Positions 8,595 to 19,050 are shown, counted from the first letter of the stretch. The stretch is 64,000 nucleotides of DNA from Halorussus rarus (GCF_003369835.1 NZ_QPMJ01000002.1:1054001-1118000), one strand, 5' to 3'. Numbers and translations: made by a program. The notes: generated by a model from the letters alone, not told the origin.

Positions 8595-9935
8595 ATGACC
8601 ATCCTCGACGACGCCCGCCGAGTGGCCGAGAACGGCCCCGTCTGCGATTCCTGCCTGGGCCGGTGCTTCGCCGACCGGAGCTTCGGGCTGACGAACGACG
8701 AGCGCGGCCGGTCGCTCCGCGTCGCGGCCGCCATCGAGGACGACGAGCCCTACGAGCCCGAAGACGAGGAGTGCTGGGTCTGCGAGGGCGAGAGCCGGCG
8801 GTTCGACGAGTGGGCCGAGACGGTCGCCGAGGCCCTGGAGGGCTGGGAGTTCGACACCTATCAGGTCGGGACCCGGACCCCGCCGCTGATCGAGGAGAAC
8901 GAGGCGCTGCTCCGGGAGTCGGCGGGGCTGGCCGAGGACGCGGGCGAGTCGTTCAAGTCCGAGCTCAACCGCGAGGTCGGCAAACGAGTCGGACAGTTGA
9001 CGGGCGCGGAGGTCGACTTCGACCGCCCCGACGTGCTGGCGCTGCTCAACGTCGAGGCCGCGCCCCGCGTCGGCGAGGGCGCCATCTCCGACCACGCGGT
9101 CGAAGTCCAGATCAACTCGGCGTTCGTCTACGGCCGGTACCGCAAGCTCGAACGGGACATCCCCCAGACCGAGTGGCCCTGCCGGGAGTGCGGCGGCTCG
9201 GGCAAGCAGCTCGCGGAGGGCGGCGGCGAGGAGCCCTGCGACCACTGCGGCGGGTCGGGCTACCTCTACGAGGAGAGCGTCGAGGAGCTGACGACCCCGC
9301 CGGTGCTGACGGCGTTGGACGGCGACGAGGCGCTGTTCCACGGCGCGGGCCGCGAGGACGTCGACGCCCTGATGCTGGGTACCGGCCGCCCCTTCGTCAT
9401 CGAAATCAAGCGGCCCCGCGAGCGGCACGTCGACGCCGACGCGCTCGAAGCCGAGATCAACGAGTTCGCCGGCGGGAAGGTCGAGGTCACCGACCTCGCG
9501 CCGGCGACCCACGCGATGGTCGAGCGCGTGAAGGAGCTCGACGCCAGCAAGACCTACCGGATGGACGTCAAGTTCGACGCCGACGTGACCGAGGACGCCC
9601 TGGAGGAGGCCGTCGAGGAGCTCCGGGGCACGACCGTCGAGCAGGACACGCCCCAGCGCGTCGACCACCGCCGGGCCAGCATGACCCGGACCCGGACCGT
9701 CTACGACGCCGAGGGGAACCTCGACGACTCGCGTCACGCCGAACTCGAGGTCCACGGCGAGGGCGGGCTCTACGTCAAGGAACTGGTCTCGAGCGACGAG
9801 GGGCGGACCACGCCGAGCCTCGCGGGCCTGCTCGGCGTCGGCGCGACGGTCACCGCGCTCGACGTGGTCGCCGTGGAGGGCGAGGACGAGCCGTTCGCCG
9901 ACCCCGAGTTCCTGAAAACTGAGACGGAGACGTGA
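8595..9935 (+). CDS. pus10: tRNA pseudouridine(54/55) synthase Pus10
   Basis: 446 aa, full length for archaeal Pus10. It makes pseudouridine at positions 54 and 55 of the tRNA T-arm. The N-terminus has Zn-binding CDSC (residues 17-20) and a second CWVC near 60, followed by a THUMP-type RNA-binding domain. The catalytic domain contains HGAGREDVDALMLGTGRPF with the expected catalytic Asp in GREDVDA, and EIKRPRERH. A glycine-rich CxxC pair (CRECGGSGK and CDHCGGSGY, about residues 196-220) forms an extra zinc-ribbon-like insert. It starts 36 nt after the TA pair but on chromosome-like sequence. Confidence 0.95.
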   Translation: MTILDDARRVAENGPVCDSCLGRCFADRSFGLTNDERGRSLRVAAAIEDDEPYEPEDEECWVCEGESRRFDEWAETVAEALEGWEFDTYQVGTRTPPLIEENEALLRESAGLAEDAGESFKSELNREVGKRVGQLTGAEVDFDRPDVLALLNVEAAPRVGEGAISDHAVEVQINSAFVYGRYRKLERDIPQTEWPCRECGGSGKQLAEGGGEEPCDHCGGSGYLYEESVEELTTPPVLTALDGDEALFHGAGREDVDALMLGTGRPFVIEIKRPRERHVDADALEAEINEFAGGKVEVTDLAPATHAMVERVKELDASKTYRMDVKFDADVTEDALEEAVEELRGTTVEQDTPQRVDHRRASMTRTRTVYDAEGNLDDSRHAELEVHGEGGLYVKELVSSDEGRTTPSLAGLLGVGATVTALDVVAVEGEDEPFADPEFLKTETET

Positions 9936-9991
9936 GGCCGCCTCGGCCCCCGCGCCACAAACCGTAGATAGAGCCGCGTCGTACCGGCTCT

Positions 9992-10759
9992 ATGACGGAT
10001 TCGAGCGACCGGTCGACCGGCGACGACGAGACCGACCGCACCGACCGCGACCGCGACGACGTCCCGGACGAGGACCCGGGCGAGGAGTTCGGCCAGGACG
10101 TCGGCGAGGTGCTCGCCAGCGACCCGTCGTCGATGACCGGGATGCTCGGTCACTTCTATCGGGGACAGCTCCACCGCACGACGACCTGGCGGGGCCGGCT
10201 CGACCAGACCTCCTACTGGGCGGTCACCATCATGGCCGCGCTGCTGACCTGGGTGTTCTCGAGTCCGGGCAATCCCCACTACCTGCTGCTCATCGGGATG
10301 GGCGCGATGATAGTGTTTCTCGTGGTCGAGACCCGGCGGTACCGTGCCTACGACGTGTGGCGCGAACGGGTCCGGCTGCTCGAACAGGACCTGTTCGCGG
10401 GGATGTTCGACCCCGACTCCGAACCCACTCACCCCGACTGGCGCCGGCGTCTCGCAGCCGACCTCCGAGACCCCGCGGTCAAGACCCCGCTCTCGGTCGC
10501 GCTGGCCCGGCGCCTCCGGCGGATCTACTTCCCGCTGCTGCTCGTGCTGCTCGCGTCGTGGCTGGTCCGCATCACCGTGTTCCAGCCGAAGGAGACGTGG
10601 CGACAGACCGCGACTATCTTCGGGGTCCCGGGCGCGGTCGTGGTCGCCGGCGTCGGCCTGTTCTACCTGGTGGTGACCGCCGTGGTGGTGTACGGACTCG
10701 TGAGCCAGGGCCAGCGGGAGTTCCACGAGCGCGCGAGCACCGACCCGTGGCGGGAGTGA
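9992..10759 (+). CDS. DUF2270 integral membrane protein
   Basis: 255 aa. A charged Asp/Arg-rich N-terminal tail (about 40 residues) precedes GHFYRGQLHRTTTWRGRLD, then two adjacent membrane segments (residues about 70-110), a cytoplasmic stretch with RRYRAYDVWRERVRLLEQD, and two C-terminal membrane segments starting at RRIYFPLLLVLLASWLV. This layout matches the haloarchaeal DUF2270 family, whose function is unknown. A decayed copy of the C-terminal part of a relative lies in the genomic island at about 56500-56780. Confidence 0.88.
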   Translation: MTDSSDRSTGDDETDRTDRDRDDVPDEDPGEEFGQDVGEVLASDPSSMTGMLGHFYRGQLHRTTTWRGRLDQTSYWAVTIMAALLTWVFSSPGNPHYLLLIGMGAMIVFLVVETRRYRAYDVWRERVRLLEQDLFAGMFDPDSEPTHPDWRRRLAADLRDPAVKTPLSVALARRLRRIYFPLLLVLLASWLVRITVFQPKETWRQTATIFGVPGAVVVAGVGLFYLVVTAVVVYGLVSQGQREFHERASTDPWRE

Positions 10760-10813
10760 GGCGGCGCCGCGGCGCGTCAAGTCCGGGGCGCGCCCGGGGA
10801 CAGCGGTCCCGAA

Positions 10814-12256
10814 TCAGTCGTCGGCGGGCGCGCCCGGCCGGAACTCCCGACTGATGGCCTTCCACTTGCCGGTCGAGAACCGGTAGTAGTTGATGGCCGC
10901 GGGCACGGTCGTCTCGGCGACGAACGAGAGGTACAGCCCCATCATTCCCAGCGACGTCGTCGCGCCGAGGTACGCCACTGGGATGGCGACCCCGAACATG
11001 CCGACCAGCTGGCTGTAGAACGGCCACCGGGTGTCGCCGCTGGCGTCGAGCGGGCCGGCGGTCGCGGCCTTGACGCCGCCGGCGACCACCGCCACGCAGG
11101 CCGCGTACACCAGCGCCACCGCGACCGGCACCGTGGCCTCGCCCGACTCGCCGACGAACAGGCCGACGATGGGCTCGGCGAACGCCGCGACCAGCACCGC
11201 CGCGACCACGTAGGTCGCGACCGAGAAGACGACGATGTCGCGGGCGTACGCCTCGGCGACGAGTTCGTCACCGGCGCCGAGCTCCTGGCCGACCAGGCTG
11301 CTGGAGGCGAGGCCGAAGCCCCAGCCGGGCGTGTTCATCAGCCCCCAGATGCGCCGGGCGATGACGTAGGCCGCCACGACGCTCGGCCCGAACAGCCCCA
11401 CGATGGCCAGCATCGGGAACTTCGCGACCGTCCAGACGCCGTTGCGTCCGACCACCGGCAGGCCGATTCGGACGAGGTCGACGACGGTCTCGCGGTGGAC
11501 GTAGGTTCCGACCGGGTTCACCCGGACCGGGAGCGTGCCGACGCCGGGGAGCCGGCCGGCGACCAGGCCGACCGCGAAGGCGCCGGTCGCCAGGACGTTG
11601 GACAGCACGGTCCCGACCGCCGCCCCGGTGACGCCCATGCCGAGGCCGAAGATGAGGACGCCGCTGAGCGCGATGTTGGCGAGCGCGCCGCCGCCCCGAA
11701 CCACCATCGGGGTCCACGAGTCGTCGGCGCCGATGTAGATGCGACTCCCCACGAGGTTGAGGCCGGCGAACGGGACGCCGAGCGCGAGTATCCGGAGGTA
11801 CGCCGCGCCGAGTTCGACCGCGCGGGCGTCGTCGGTCATCAGCGAGATGAGGTCGGCGGGGAACAGCCAGAACGCCGCCGTGACGGGCAGCGAGACCGCG
11901 ACGACCAGCGCCGCGCTGGCCCGGACCGCCGTGCCGAGTTCGTCGCGGGCGTCGGCGCCGAACCGCTGGGAGACCAGCGCGATGGTCCCGCCGGCGATGC
12001 CCCCGCCGAGCGAGAACGCCACGCCCCAGTAGGGGCTGGCGAAGCCGATGCCGGCGATGGCGACCGGGCCGACCGCCAGGCCGACCATCGCCACGTCGAC
12101 GGCGTTCTTCGACATGCGCGCGAGCCCCGTCACGATGCGGGGCCACGCGAGGTCCGCGGTCCGGCGCGCCCGGTCGGGCGAGATCAGGCCGGCGCGCGCC
12201 AGGGCCCACCCGACGCCGAGGATGAGCAGCCGGACCGGATTCGGGAAGCGTACCAC
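10814..12256 (-). CDS. MATE-family multidrug/solute exporter
   Basis: 480 aa from a GTG at 12256, about 12 membrane segments, cation-coupled MATE fold. The conserved first half contains LAWPRIVTGLARMSKNAVDVAMVG, a glycine-rich segment FSLGGGIAGGTIALVSQRFGA, and a central SRIYIGADDSWTPM loop. An upstream GTG at 12337 would add 27 residues, but the AT-rich promoter-like box at 12280-12289 lies inside that extension at the right distance for a leaderless transcript from 12256, and relatives as I remember them start near the MVRFPNPVR segment. Substrate cannot be predicted. Confidence 0.88.
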   Translation of the reverse strand: MVRFPNPVRLLILGVGWALARAGLISPDRARRTADLAWPRIVTGLARMSKNAVDVAMVGLAVGPVAIAGIGFASPYWGVAFSLGGGIAGGTIALVSQRFGADARDELGTAVRASAALVVAVSLPVTAAFWLFPADLISLMTDDARAVELGAAYLRILALGVPFAGLNLVGSRIYIGADDSWTPMVVRGGGALANIALSGVLIFGLGMGVTGAAVGTVLSNVLATGAFAVGLVAGRLPGVGTLPVRVNPVGTYVHRETVVDLVRIGLPVVGRNGVWTVAKFPMLAIVGLFGPSVVAAYVIARRIWGLMNTPGWGFGLASSSLVGQELGAGDELVAEAYARDIVVFSVATYVVAAVLVAAFAEPIVGLFVGESGEATVPVAVALVYAACVAVVAGGVKAATAGPLDASGDTRWPFYSQLVGMFGVAIPVAYLGATTSLGMMGLYLSFVAETTVPAAINYYRFSTGKWKAISREFRPGAPADD

Positions 12257-12279
12257 GTTGACTAGCCTATTTCGAATCG

Positions 12280-12289
12280 AAACTAAATC
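12280..12289 (-). promoter_or_regulatory. TATA-like box for MATE gene
   Basis: Minus-strand GATTTAGTTT, 24-33 nt before the GTG at 12256, in a locally AT-rich patch. It supports the shorter start of the MATE protein. Confidence 0.5.
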
Positions 12290-12408
12290 GTTTTCTATAC
12301 GTCTCGACAGGAGGAGCGTGGAACGACCCTCCAGCACCGGGACTCTCGGTCGACTCCGGTACGGGCGGAATCCGCAAACGAAGAGGGACGAGGATGTCGC
12401 GCGGCAGG

Positions 12409-13647
12409 TCAGTAGGCGTAGCTCGGGAGGCCGCCCTCGGTCACGATGGCGGTGTCGTCGTCCTCGGCGTCCATCTTGTCGAGCGCCTCGGTGAAGTCCG
12501 ACTGGCGGACCTCGGTCCGACCGTCGCGGATGGCGAACATCCCCGCCTCGGTGGTGAGGCTCTCGATGTCCGCGCCGCTCTTGCCCTCCGTCTTCTTGGC
12601 GAGCGTCTCGAAGTCGACGTCGTCGGCGACGCTCATGTCGCGGGTGTGGATGTCGAGGATCTTCCGGCGTGCCTCCTCGTCGGGGTGGGGCACCTCGATG
12701 AGTCGGTCGAACCGGCCGGGCCGGAGGATGGCGCGGTCGAGCATGTCGAACCGGTTGGTGGCGGCCATGATGCGGATCTCGCCGCGGTCCTCGAAGCCGT
12801 CCATCTCCGAGAGCAACTGCATCATCGTGCGCTGGACCTCGGCGTCGCCCGAGGTCTTCGAGTCGGTCCGCTTGGAGGCCACCGCGTCGATCTCGTCGAT
12901 GAAGACGATGGCGGGCTCGCGCTGGCTCGCCAGCTCGAAGAGGTCCCGGACGAGCTTGGCGCCCTCGCCGATGAACTTCTGGACGAGCTCGGAGCCGGCC
13001 ATCTTGATGAAGGTGGCGTCGGTCTCGTTGGCGACCGCCTTCGCCAGCATCGTCTTGCCGGTGCCCGGCGGGCCGTGGAGGAGGACGCCGCTCGGGGGCT
13101 CGATGCCGACCGTCTCGAACTGCTCGGGGTTCTCGAGGGGCTGCTCGACCGCCTCGCGGACCTCGCGGGTCTGCTCCTCGAGGCCGCCGATCTGGTCGTA
13201 GGTCACCTCGGGCGACTCGTCGACCTCCATCGCCTGGGCCCGGGCGTCCTTCTCGGCCTCGAGGACGGTCTGGACCGTAAAGGAGTCGTTGACCGCCACG
13301 CGGTCGCCCGACTCGATCTCGTCGCGGAGCTTCGGCGAGACCTCGGTCAGCACCTCCTGGTTGTTGCCGTGCTGCTTGATGATGATGCCGTCGTCGGTCA
13401 GCTCCTCGGCGGTGGCGACGTACAGCGACGTGGTCTTGAGCGTCTCGTTCTCGCGTTCGAGCTGGTCGACCTCCTCGCGCAGGTCCGACCGCCGGTCGCG
13501 CGCGTCGTCGAGGCGCTCCTCGAGCGTGTCGTTGACGTCGACGATCTCGGCGAAGTGCTCGCGGAGCGCCGCGAGCCGCTCCCGGTCTGTCATTTCGGGG
13601 TCGAGTTCGAGCGTCGGTTGGTCGGGGAGAGATGGGCTACGCGACAT
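12409..13647 (-). CDS. pan: Proteasome-activating nucleotidase (PAN)
   Basis: 412 aa AAA+ ATPase, normal length, that unfolds substrates and feeds the archaeal 20S proteasome. Residues about 20-85 are coiled coil ([17 protein letters not shown] onward). An OB-fold domain follows, then the AAA module with Walker A GPPGTGKT, Walker [29 protein letters not shown] and the pore-loop region near [10 protein letters not shown]. The C-terminus reads PSYAY: the last three residues AY with a preceding hydrophobic/Tyr form the HbYX-type docking tail (here Y-A-Y). The reading frame upstream stays open through the whole next gene, but MSRSPS at 13647 is the only start consistent with family length, and a CTTTTAAG-like box precedes it. 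Confidence 0.96.
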   Translation of the reverse strand: MSRSPSLPDQPTLELDPEMTDRERLAALREHFAEIVDVNDTLEERLDDARDRRSDLREEVDQLERENETLKTTSLYVATAEELTDDGIIIKQHGNNQEVLTEVSPKLRDEIESGDRVAVNDSFTVQTVLEAEKDARAQAMEVDESPEVTYDQIGGLEEQTREVREAVEQPLENPEQFETVGIEPPSGVLLHGPPGTGKTMLAKAVANETDATFIKMAGSELVQKFIGEGAKLVRDLFELASQREPAIVFIDEIDAVASKRTDSKTSGDAEVQRTMMQLLSEMDGFEDRGEIRIMAATNRFDMLDRAILRPGRFDRLIEVPHPDEEARRKILDIHTRDMSVADDVDFETLAKKTEGKSGADIESLTTEAGMFAIRDGRTEVRQSDFTEALDKMDAEDDDTAIVTEGGLPSYAY

Positions 13648-13710
13648 CGGTGTTACCTGCACTAAGGCTACCAGCTTAAAAGTGCCTTTGGGTCTCGGTG
13701 GTTTCTCGGC

Positions 13711-13716
13711 AAAAAA
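13711..13716 (-). terminator. T6 run after the chemotaxis transducer gene
   Basis: On the minus strand GGCTTTTTTGCC, about 50 nt after the stop of the transducer gene at 13767. Poly-U tracts are the common archaeal termination signal. It lies before the promoter of pan. Confidence 0.45.
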
Positions 13717-13766
13717 GCCTTCCGCCGCGAGCGGGTCTCGTCGCGACCGGTCGGGACCGGGGTCGG

Positions 13767-15455
13767 TCAGTCGGCGCTGGCCGGCCGGTCGCCCGGCCCG
13801 GCGGCCGCCGACGCGTCGGGGAGCCGGAACTCCCCGAGCAGCGCGTCGAGCTCGTCGGCCTTCGACGACAGCGACGCCAGCTGCTCGCTGACCCCCGACA
13901 GCGACGTCGCCTGCTGGTCGGTCGCCGCGGCCGCGGTCTGCGATTCGGCGGCGGTCTCCTCGCCGATGGCGGCCACCTCCTCGACCATCGCCACCACGTC
14001 CTCGGCCGACTCGGCCTGCTGGTCGGTCGCGTCGCTGATCTCCCGGACGCTGGCGTCGACCTCGCCCACCACGTCGGCGATGTCCTCGAAGTCGCCCAGC
14101 GCGTCCTCGACGGTCTCGACGCTCCGGGAGACCTGCTCGCGGGTCTCGCGCACGTCGGCCAGCGTCCGCTCGGAGTCGGCCTGGATGGCCTCGATTCGCT
14201 CGGTGATCTCGTCGGCGGCCTCGCCGGTCTCCTCGGCGAGCGACTTGACCTCGTCGGCGACCACCGCGAACCCCTCGCCGGCCTCGTCCGCGCGGGCGGC
14301 CTCGATGGAGGCGTTCAGCGCGAGCAGGTTGGTCTCGGAGGCCACCTCGTCGATGAACGAGACCACCTCGTCGATCTCGGCGATGTCCTCGACCAGCTCC
14401 GCGACCGCGTCGGCGGTCCGGTCGATGCCGTCCTCGACCCGGTCGAGTTCGGCCGCGGCCTCGCGGGCGGCGTCCCGGCCCGACCGGGCGCGCTCGGTCG
14501 CGGTCCCGGCGGTGGCGGCCACCTCGTCGGCCGACGCCGCGATCTCCTCGACGGTCGCCGACAGGGTGTTCATCTCGGCGGCCGCCTCGTTGAGCTGCTC
14601 GGTCTGGCGGGCCGCGCCCTCGGATATCTCGCCGACTGCGCCGGCCACCTCGTCGCTGGCCTGGCTGACCTCCCGGAGGTCGGCGTCGGCTCGCCGGCTC
14701 GACGTCGCCACCTCGTCGGCGAAGGCGGCGAGCTCGCCCAGCGCGTCCGCGAGGGTCGACAGCAGGCCGTTGTAGTTGCGGACGACCCGCTCGTGGAGCT
14801 CCTCGTCGGCCACGTCGGGGTCGATGGTCGCGGTCAGGTCCCCGGCTTGGGCGCGCTCGGCCGCCTCCCCGAACGCCTCGACCAGTCGGCGCAGGTCGGC
14901 CGACCGGCGCTCGAGCTCGTCGGTCGTCGCCTCGAGGTCGGCGGTGTACGTCTCGAGGCTCTCGGCCATCCGGTCGAGCGACGCGCCGAACTCGCCGGGC
15001 ACGTCCTCGTCGAGCGCCGGGTCGTCGAACTCCTGGCGCGAGAGCGCGGCGGCCTGGTCGGCCACGGTGTCGAGGTACGCCCGCATGTCGGCGAACGAGC
15101 CCACCAGGCGGCCGACCTCGTCGTCGCGCTCGGCCTCGGGCACCGAGTCGTCGAGGTCCCCGCCGGCGATGGCGTCGGCCGCGTCCTCGAGCTCCCCGAT
15201 TGGCTCGGTGATGTCCCGGCGGACCACCAGCACGGTGTTGGCGAACGCGACCGCCGCCGCGGCCAGCAGGCCGACCGTCAGCGCGGTCCGGGCCGTCCCC
15301 GAGACCAGGAACGGCAGGACCGCCTGGGCGGCGGAGATGGTGAACTGGATGCCGACCGCGGCGAGCACCTTGCGTTCGACCGACTCGCTCACGCCCAGGC
15401 GGTCCATCGACCACCACAGCGCGTCCTCGTACCGGGCGAGCGGACGTCCTTGCAT
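13767..15455 (-). CDS. Methyl-accepting transducer protein (Htr type) without extracellular sensor
   Basis: 562 aa. Two hydrophobic segments at residues about 30-85 are joined by a very short loop, so there is no extracellular sensing domain. A HAMP domain follows ([21 protein letters not shown]), a second HAMP-like region near 165-240, and a long coiled-coil signalling domain with the hairpin tip motif [29 protein letters not shown] in register with MCPs (given here in pieces: [25 protein letters not shown]). The protein should control CheA. The signal may be intracellular, redox, membrane potential or a membrane partner, but there is no sensory-rhodopsin gene beside it. The promoter is a clear TATA box at 15477-15485. 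Confidence 0.93.
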   Translation of the reverse strand: MQGRPLARYEDALWWSMDRLGVSESVERKVLAAVGIQFTISAAQAVLPFLVSGTARTALTVGLLAAAAVAFANTVLVVRRDITEPIGELEDAADAIAGGDLDDSVPEAERDDEVGRLVGSFADMRAYLDTVADQAAALSRQEFDDPALDEDVPGEFGASLDRMAESLETYTADLEATTDELERRSADLRRLVEAFGEAAERAQAGDLTATIDPDVADEELHERVVRNYNGLLSTLADALGELAAFADEVATSSRRADADLREVSQASDEVAGAVGEISEGAARQTEQLNEAAAEMNTLSATVEEIAASADEVAATAGTATERARSGRDAAREAAAELDRVEDGIDRTADAVAELVEDIAEIDEVVSFIDEVASETNLLALNASIEAARADEAGEGFAVVADEVKSLAEETGEAADEITERIEAIQADSERTLADVRETREQVSRSVETVEDALGDFEDIADVVGEVDASVREISDATDQQAESAEDVVAMVEEVAAIGEETAAESQTAAAATDQQATSLSGVSEQLASLSSKADELDALLGEFRLPDASAAAGPGDRPASAD

Positions 15456-15476
15456 GGGTCGGCGTACACGTTCGGG

Positions 15477-15485
15477 TTATTTAAA
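15477..15485 (-). promoter_or_regulatory. Strong TATA box for transducer gene
   Basis: Minus-strand TTTAAATAA, 22-30 nt before the ATG at 15455, in an otherwise GC-rich spacer; the spacing predicts a leaderless transcript. Confidence 0.65.
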
Positions 15486-15553
15486 CCAGCGCACGCGTTC
15501 CCACCGATTGAAAACAGGTAACCTGACCGGGGACGGAGATGAGGGAGCGGCGC

Positions 15554-17347
15554 TCAGATGAGCGCGTCCATCTCGTCGAGGTGGTCGTCGTACACGTCGA
15601 GCGCGCGCTGGATGGGTTCGGGCGAGGACATGTCCACCCCGGCGGTCCGGAGGAGTTCGAGCGGGTACTCGGTCGACCCGCTCCGGAGGAACTCGAGGTA
15701 GTCCTCGGCGACGTCGCCGTCCGACGTCAGGATCTCGTCGGCCAGCGCGACCGCCGCGCTGATGCCGGTGCTGTACTGGTAGACGTAGTAGGTGTAGTTG
15801 AAGAAGTGGGGGATGCGCGACCATTCGCGGGCGATGCGGTCGTCGAGGACCGCCGGCTCGTAGAACTCGGCCTTCAGGTCGCCGTAGATCTCGTCGGCCG
15901 CCTCGGGGGTCAGCGCCTCGCCGTCCTCGACGAGCTCGTGCGTCCGGTGCTCGAAGTCGGCGAACAGCGTCTGGCGGTAGAGCGTCGAGCGGAACCGCTC
16001 GAGGTACTCGTTGAGGACGTGGCGGCGGAACTCGGGGTCGTCGACGGCGTCGAGCAGGTGGCGGGTCAACAGCGCCTCGTTGACGGTGCTGGCGACCTCG
16101 GCCACGAAGATCTCGTAGTCGCTGTAGACGTACGGCTGGCTCTCGCTGGAGAGCTGGGAGTGGAGCGAGTGGCCCAGCTCGTGGGCCAGCGTGAACATCG
16201 AGGAGATGTCGTCCTGGTAGTTCATCAGGATGAACGGCTGGGTGTCGTAGGTGCCGCTGCTGTACGCGCCCGAGCGCTTGTTCTCGGTCTCGTACACGTC
16301 GACCCACCGGGAGTCGAGCCCCTCCCGCACCCGGTCCTGGTAGTCGTCGCCGAGCGCGCCCAGCGCCTCGACGACGTACTCGCGGGCCCGCTCGTACTCG
16401 ACGTCGGGCGTCTCGCTGTCGGTCATCGGCATGTAGAGGTCCCACATCCGGAGCTCGTCGACGTCCAGGCTCTCGCGCTTGAGCTCGGCGTGGCGGTGGA
16501 GCTTGTCGAGGTTGTCCCGGACCGTGTCGACCAGGTTGTCGTACACCTCGACCGGGACGTTGGGCCCGTCTAGCGCGGCCTCGCGGGCGGTGTCGTAGTC
16601 GTGAATCTGCGCGAGGCGGACGTCCTTCTTGACGGTCTGCTGGTAGGCGGTGCCGATGGTGTTGTGGAACTCGCCGAGTTCGTCGAAGAAGCTCTCGTAG
16701 ACCTCCTGACGGAACTCCCGGTCGGGGTTCTTCAGCAGGTTCGTGAGGTTGCTCTGGGTGATCTCGACCGCGTCGCCGTCGGGCTTCTCGACGGTCGGGA
16801 ACTCCATGTCGGAGTTCATCAGCATGTTGTAGATGTCGCCCGACGCGGAGGTGACCTCGCCGAGCTCGGCGAGCACGTTCTCGACCTCGGCCGACCGGGT
16901 GTGGTCGGCCAGCCGGAGGACGTCGTGGAGGTAGTGGTCGTAGGTCTCGAGCCCGTCGGTCTCCTCGATCATCCGGTCGAGCTCGTCGCGGTCGAGGTCC
17001 TGGATCTCGGGCTCGACGAAGCTGCTCGCGCTGTCGGCCTGCGACGCCAGCGCCATCCCGCGGGACGAGAGCGCCTGGTACTGCTGGTCGGCGGTGTTCT
17101 CGTCCCGGCGCATCCGGGCGTAGACGACGACCTGCTGGACCTGGCGGAGGATCTCGTCGCGGAGCTCGAGGACGTCGCGCAGGGTCTCGCCGTCCTCGGT
17201 GGCCCGGCCCTCGTAGGCCTCGAGGTCGTCGAGGCGACCCTCGACCTCCTCGTAGGCCGCCTCCCACTCGTCGTCGGTGGCGTAGATGCTCTCGAGGTCC
17301 CACTTGTACTCGGTGTCGATCTCGGACCGTTCGGGAACCGAACTCAT
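15554..17347 (-). CDS. pepF: Oligoendopeptidase F (M3 family)
   Basis: 597 aa cytosolic zinc metallopeptidase of the PepF/M3B clan; full length. The active site TLAHELGHSLHSQL lies near residue 380-393, with a downstream glutamate ligand in the ASTVNEALLTRHLL segment. The N-terminal helical half (residues 1-200) is the usual M3 cap. It hydrolyses short peptides, probably recycling proteasome products. It faces the M28 peptidase gene divergently with 159 nt between starts. Confidence 0.95.
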   Translation of the reverse strand: MSSVPERSEIDTEYKWDLESIYATDDEWEAAYEEVEGRLDDLEAYEGRATEDGETLRDVLELRDEILRQVQQVVVYARMRRDENTADQQYQALSSRGMALASQADSASSFVEPEIQDLDRDELDRMIEETDGLETYDHYLHDVLRLADHTRSAEVENVLAELGEVTSASGDIYNMLMNSDMEFPTVEKPDGDAVEITQSNLTNLLKNPDREFRQEVYESFFDELGEFHNTIGTAYQQTVKKDVRLAQIHDYDTAREAALDGPNVPVEVYDNLVDTVRDNLDKLHRHAELKRESLDVDELRMWDLYMPMTDSETPDVEYERAREYVVEALGALGDDYQDRVREGLDSRWVDVYETENKRSGAYSSGTYDTQPFILMNYQDDISSMFTLAHELGHSLHSQLSSESQPYVYSDYEIFVAEVASTVNEALLTRHLLDAVDDPEFRRHVLNEYLERFRSTLYRQTLFADFEHRTHELVEDGEALTPEAADEIYGDLKAEFYEPAVLDDRIAREWSRIPHFFNYTYYVYQYSTGISAAVALADEILTSDGDVAEDYLEFLRSGSTEYPLELLRTAGVDMSSPEPIQRALDVYDDHLDEMDALI

Positions 17348-17476
17348 ACCACCCCGTAAGGAAAGCCCGACCGTAAGCTTTTGTCATTCGGAAATCGGGT
17401 TCCGGAACCCGGATTCGGGACGGTTCCGACCGCGCGGCGGGGATCTCCGTCGCCCCGCGACCCGCCGGCCGCGTAC

Positions 17477-17484
17477 CTTTTTGG
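17477..17484 (+). promoter_or_regulatory. TATA-like box for M28 peptidase gene
   Basis: CTTTTTGG, 23-30 nt before the ATG at 17507, within a GC-rich spacer. It argues against the longer open frame that begins at 17381. Confidence 0.5.
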
Positions 17485-17506
17485 CGCGCTCGCCACATCG
17501 GGACGT

Positions 17507-18823
17507 ATGAGCCGACTCGACCGCGTCCTGGGCGCGGCGTGGACCGACGACTACCCCTGGGAGTTCATCACCGAACTGACCGAGATCGACAACCGGATGG
17601 GCGGGTCGCCCGGCGAGCGCCGGGCCGCCGAACTGGTCGCCGAGGGGTTCGAGCGCGCGGGCGCACGCGAGGTGGAAATCGACGAGTTCGAGATGAACAG
17701 GTGGTCGCGGGGCGACGCCGACCTCGCGGTCACCGAGCCGGCCGAGCGGTCGTTCGAGACCATCGCGCTCCCGTACTCGCCGGCCGGCGAGGTCCGGGGC
17801 GAACTCGTCGACGCGGGCCACGCCACCCCCGACGAACTCGACGCGGTGGACGTCGAGGGGAAGATAGTGGTCGCCTCCACTACCACGCCGCCGGGGTCGC
17901 GGTTCGTCCACCGGATGGAGAAGTTCGGCCACGCCGCGGCCGCGGGGGCGGCGGGGTTCGTCTTCCGGAACCACAAGGCCGGACAACTGCCGCCGACTGG
18001 CTCGCTCCGGTTCGACAGCGAGGCCGCGATTCCCGGCGTCGGCGTGAGCAAGGAGACCGGCGACTGGCTGACCGACTACGCCGACCGGGGCGCGACCGCC
18101 GCGCTCCGGGTCGACGCCGGCACCGAACCCGGCACGAGCCACAACGCCCACGCGCAGTTAGGACCGGATACGGAGGAGGAGATACTGGTCGTCGGCCACC
18201 ACGACGCCCACGACATCGCCGAGGGGGCCCTCGACAACGGCTGCGGCATCACCGTGGTCGTGGCGGCGGCCCACCTGCTCGCCGAGCTGGACCTCGACGC
18301 GCGGGTCCGGGTCGCCGGCGTCGGCTGCGAGGAGGTCGGCCTGCTCGGCGCCGACGCGCTGGCCGACCGGCTCGACCTCGACTCGGTCCGGGCGGTCGTG
18401 AACGTCGACGGCGCGGGCCGGTTCCGCGACCTGCGGGCCCACACCCACGGCTCGGAGACGATGGAGGGGCTGGTGGAGTCGGTCGCCGACGAGGCCAACC
18501 AGCCGGTCGCGGTCCGCGAGCAGGTCCACCCGTTCAGCGACCACTGGCCGTTCCTCAAGCGCGGCGTCCCGGCGCTCCAGCTCCACAGCGAGAGCGGCGA
18601 GCGCGGCCGGGGGTGGGGCCACACCCACGCCGACACCCGAGACAAGGTCGACGACCGCAACCTCCGGGAGCACGCCATGCTGACCGCGCTGCTGGTCCGG
18701 GAGCTGACCCGGACCGAAGACGTTCCCCGGCAGAGCGCGGCGTCGGTCGCCGGGGGTCTGCGGGCCGGCGACTACGAGGAGGGGATGAAGGCGGCGGGCA
18801 TCTGGCCCGAGGGCTGGGAGTAG
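17507..18823 (+). CDS. M28-family zinc aminopeptidase
   Basis: 438 aa. A PA-type insert (residues about 95-210: LVDAGHATPDEL, KIVVASTTTPPG) interrupts the M28 peptidase domain. Zinc ligands and catalytic residues are visible: HHDAHD, the pair in VGCEEVGLLGAD, VNVDGAGR, and HTHADTRDK near the C-terminus. No signal peptide or Tat motif, so it is probably cytoplasmic. It likely trims N-terminal residues from peptides. The downstream gene starts 227 nt later and may have its own promoter. Confidence 0.93.
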   Translation: MSRLDRVLGAAWTDDYPWEFITELTEIDNRMGGSPGERRAAELVAEGFERAGAREVEIDEFEMNRWSRGDADLAVTEPAERSFETIALPYSPAGEVRGELVDAGHATPDELDAVDVEGKIVVASTTTPPGSRFVHRMEKFGHAAAAGAAGFVFRNHKAGQLPPTGSLRFDSEAAIPGVGVSKETGDWLTDYADRGATAALRVDAGTEPGTSHNAHAQLGPDTEEEILVVGHHDAHDIAEGALDNGCGITVVVAAAHLLAELDLDARVRVAGVGCEEVGLLGADALADRLDLDSVRAVVNVDGAGRFRDLRAHTHGSETMEGLVESVADEANQPVAVREQVHPFSDHWPFLKRGVPALQLHSESGERGRGWGHTHADTRDKVDDRNLREHAMLTALLVRELTRTEDVPRQSAASVAGGLRAGDYEEGMKAAGIWPEGWE

Positions 18824-19050
18824 CGCGGAACCCGGCGTCGTCCGGGCGTCCGAACTCGGCGGGCGGGGTGTCTTGGAGTAGCACACCGACATTTATCATC
18901 TGGTGGAAACGACTCTCCACTCGAAACCTCGGAGGGTCCTCCAATGCGCCACCACACCGCTTCCGTCCGAATCGCATCGCCCGCGCGCCACCGACCGGCT
19001 TCCGCCGGGCTCCGCGGCCCGTCCGACCGCGCCGCGGGGAGGCGGGCGCG

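Noticed and set aside
13648-15417. N-terminal extension of PAN through the chemotaxis gene
   Set aside because: The extension is Arg/Gly/Pro-rich shadow of the transducer gene. PAN has normal length from 13647.
15477-17498. 673-codon minus-strand frame overlapping PepF
   Set aside because: Composition is that of a frame shadow (Arg/Pro/Gly-rich). PepF in the other frame is complete with HELGH.
17539-19050. N-terminal extension of the membrane protein at 19051 through the M28 gene
   Set aside because: It reads as low-complexity Arg/Gly-rich shadow. A membrane segment starts at 19051.
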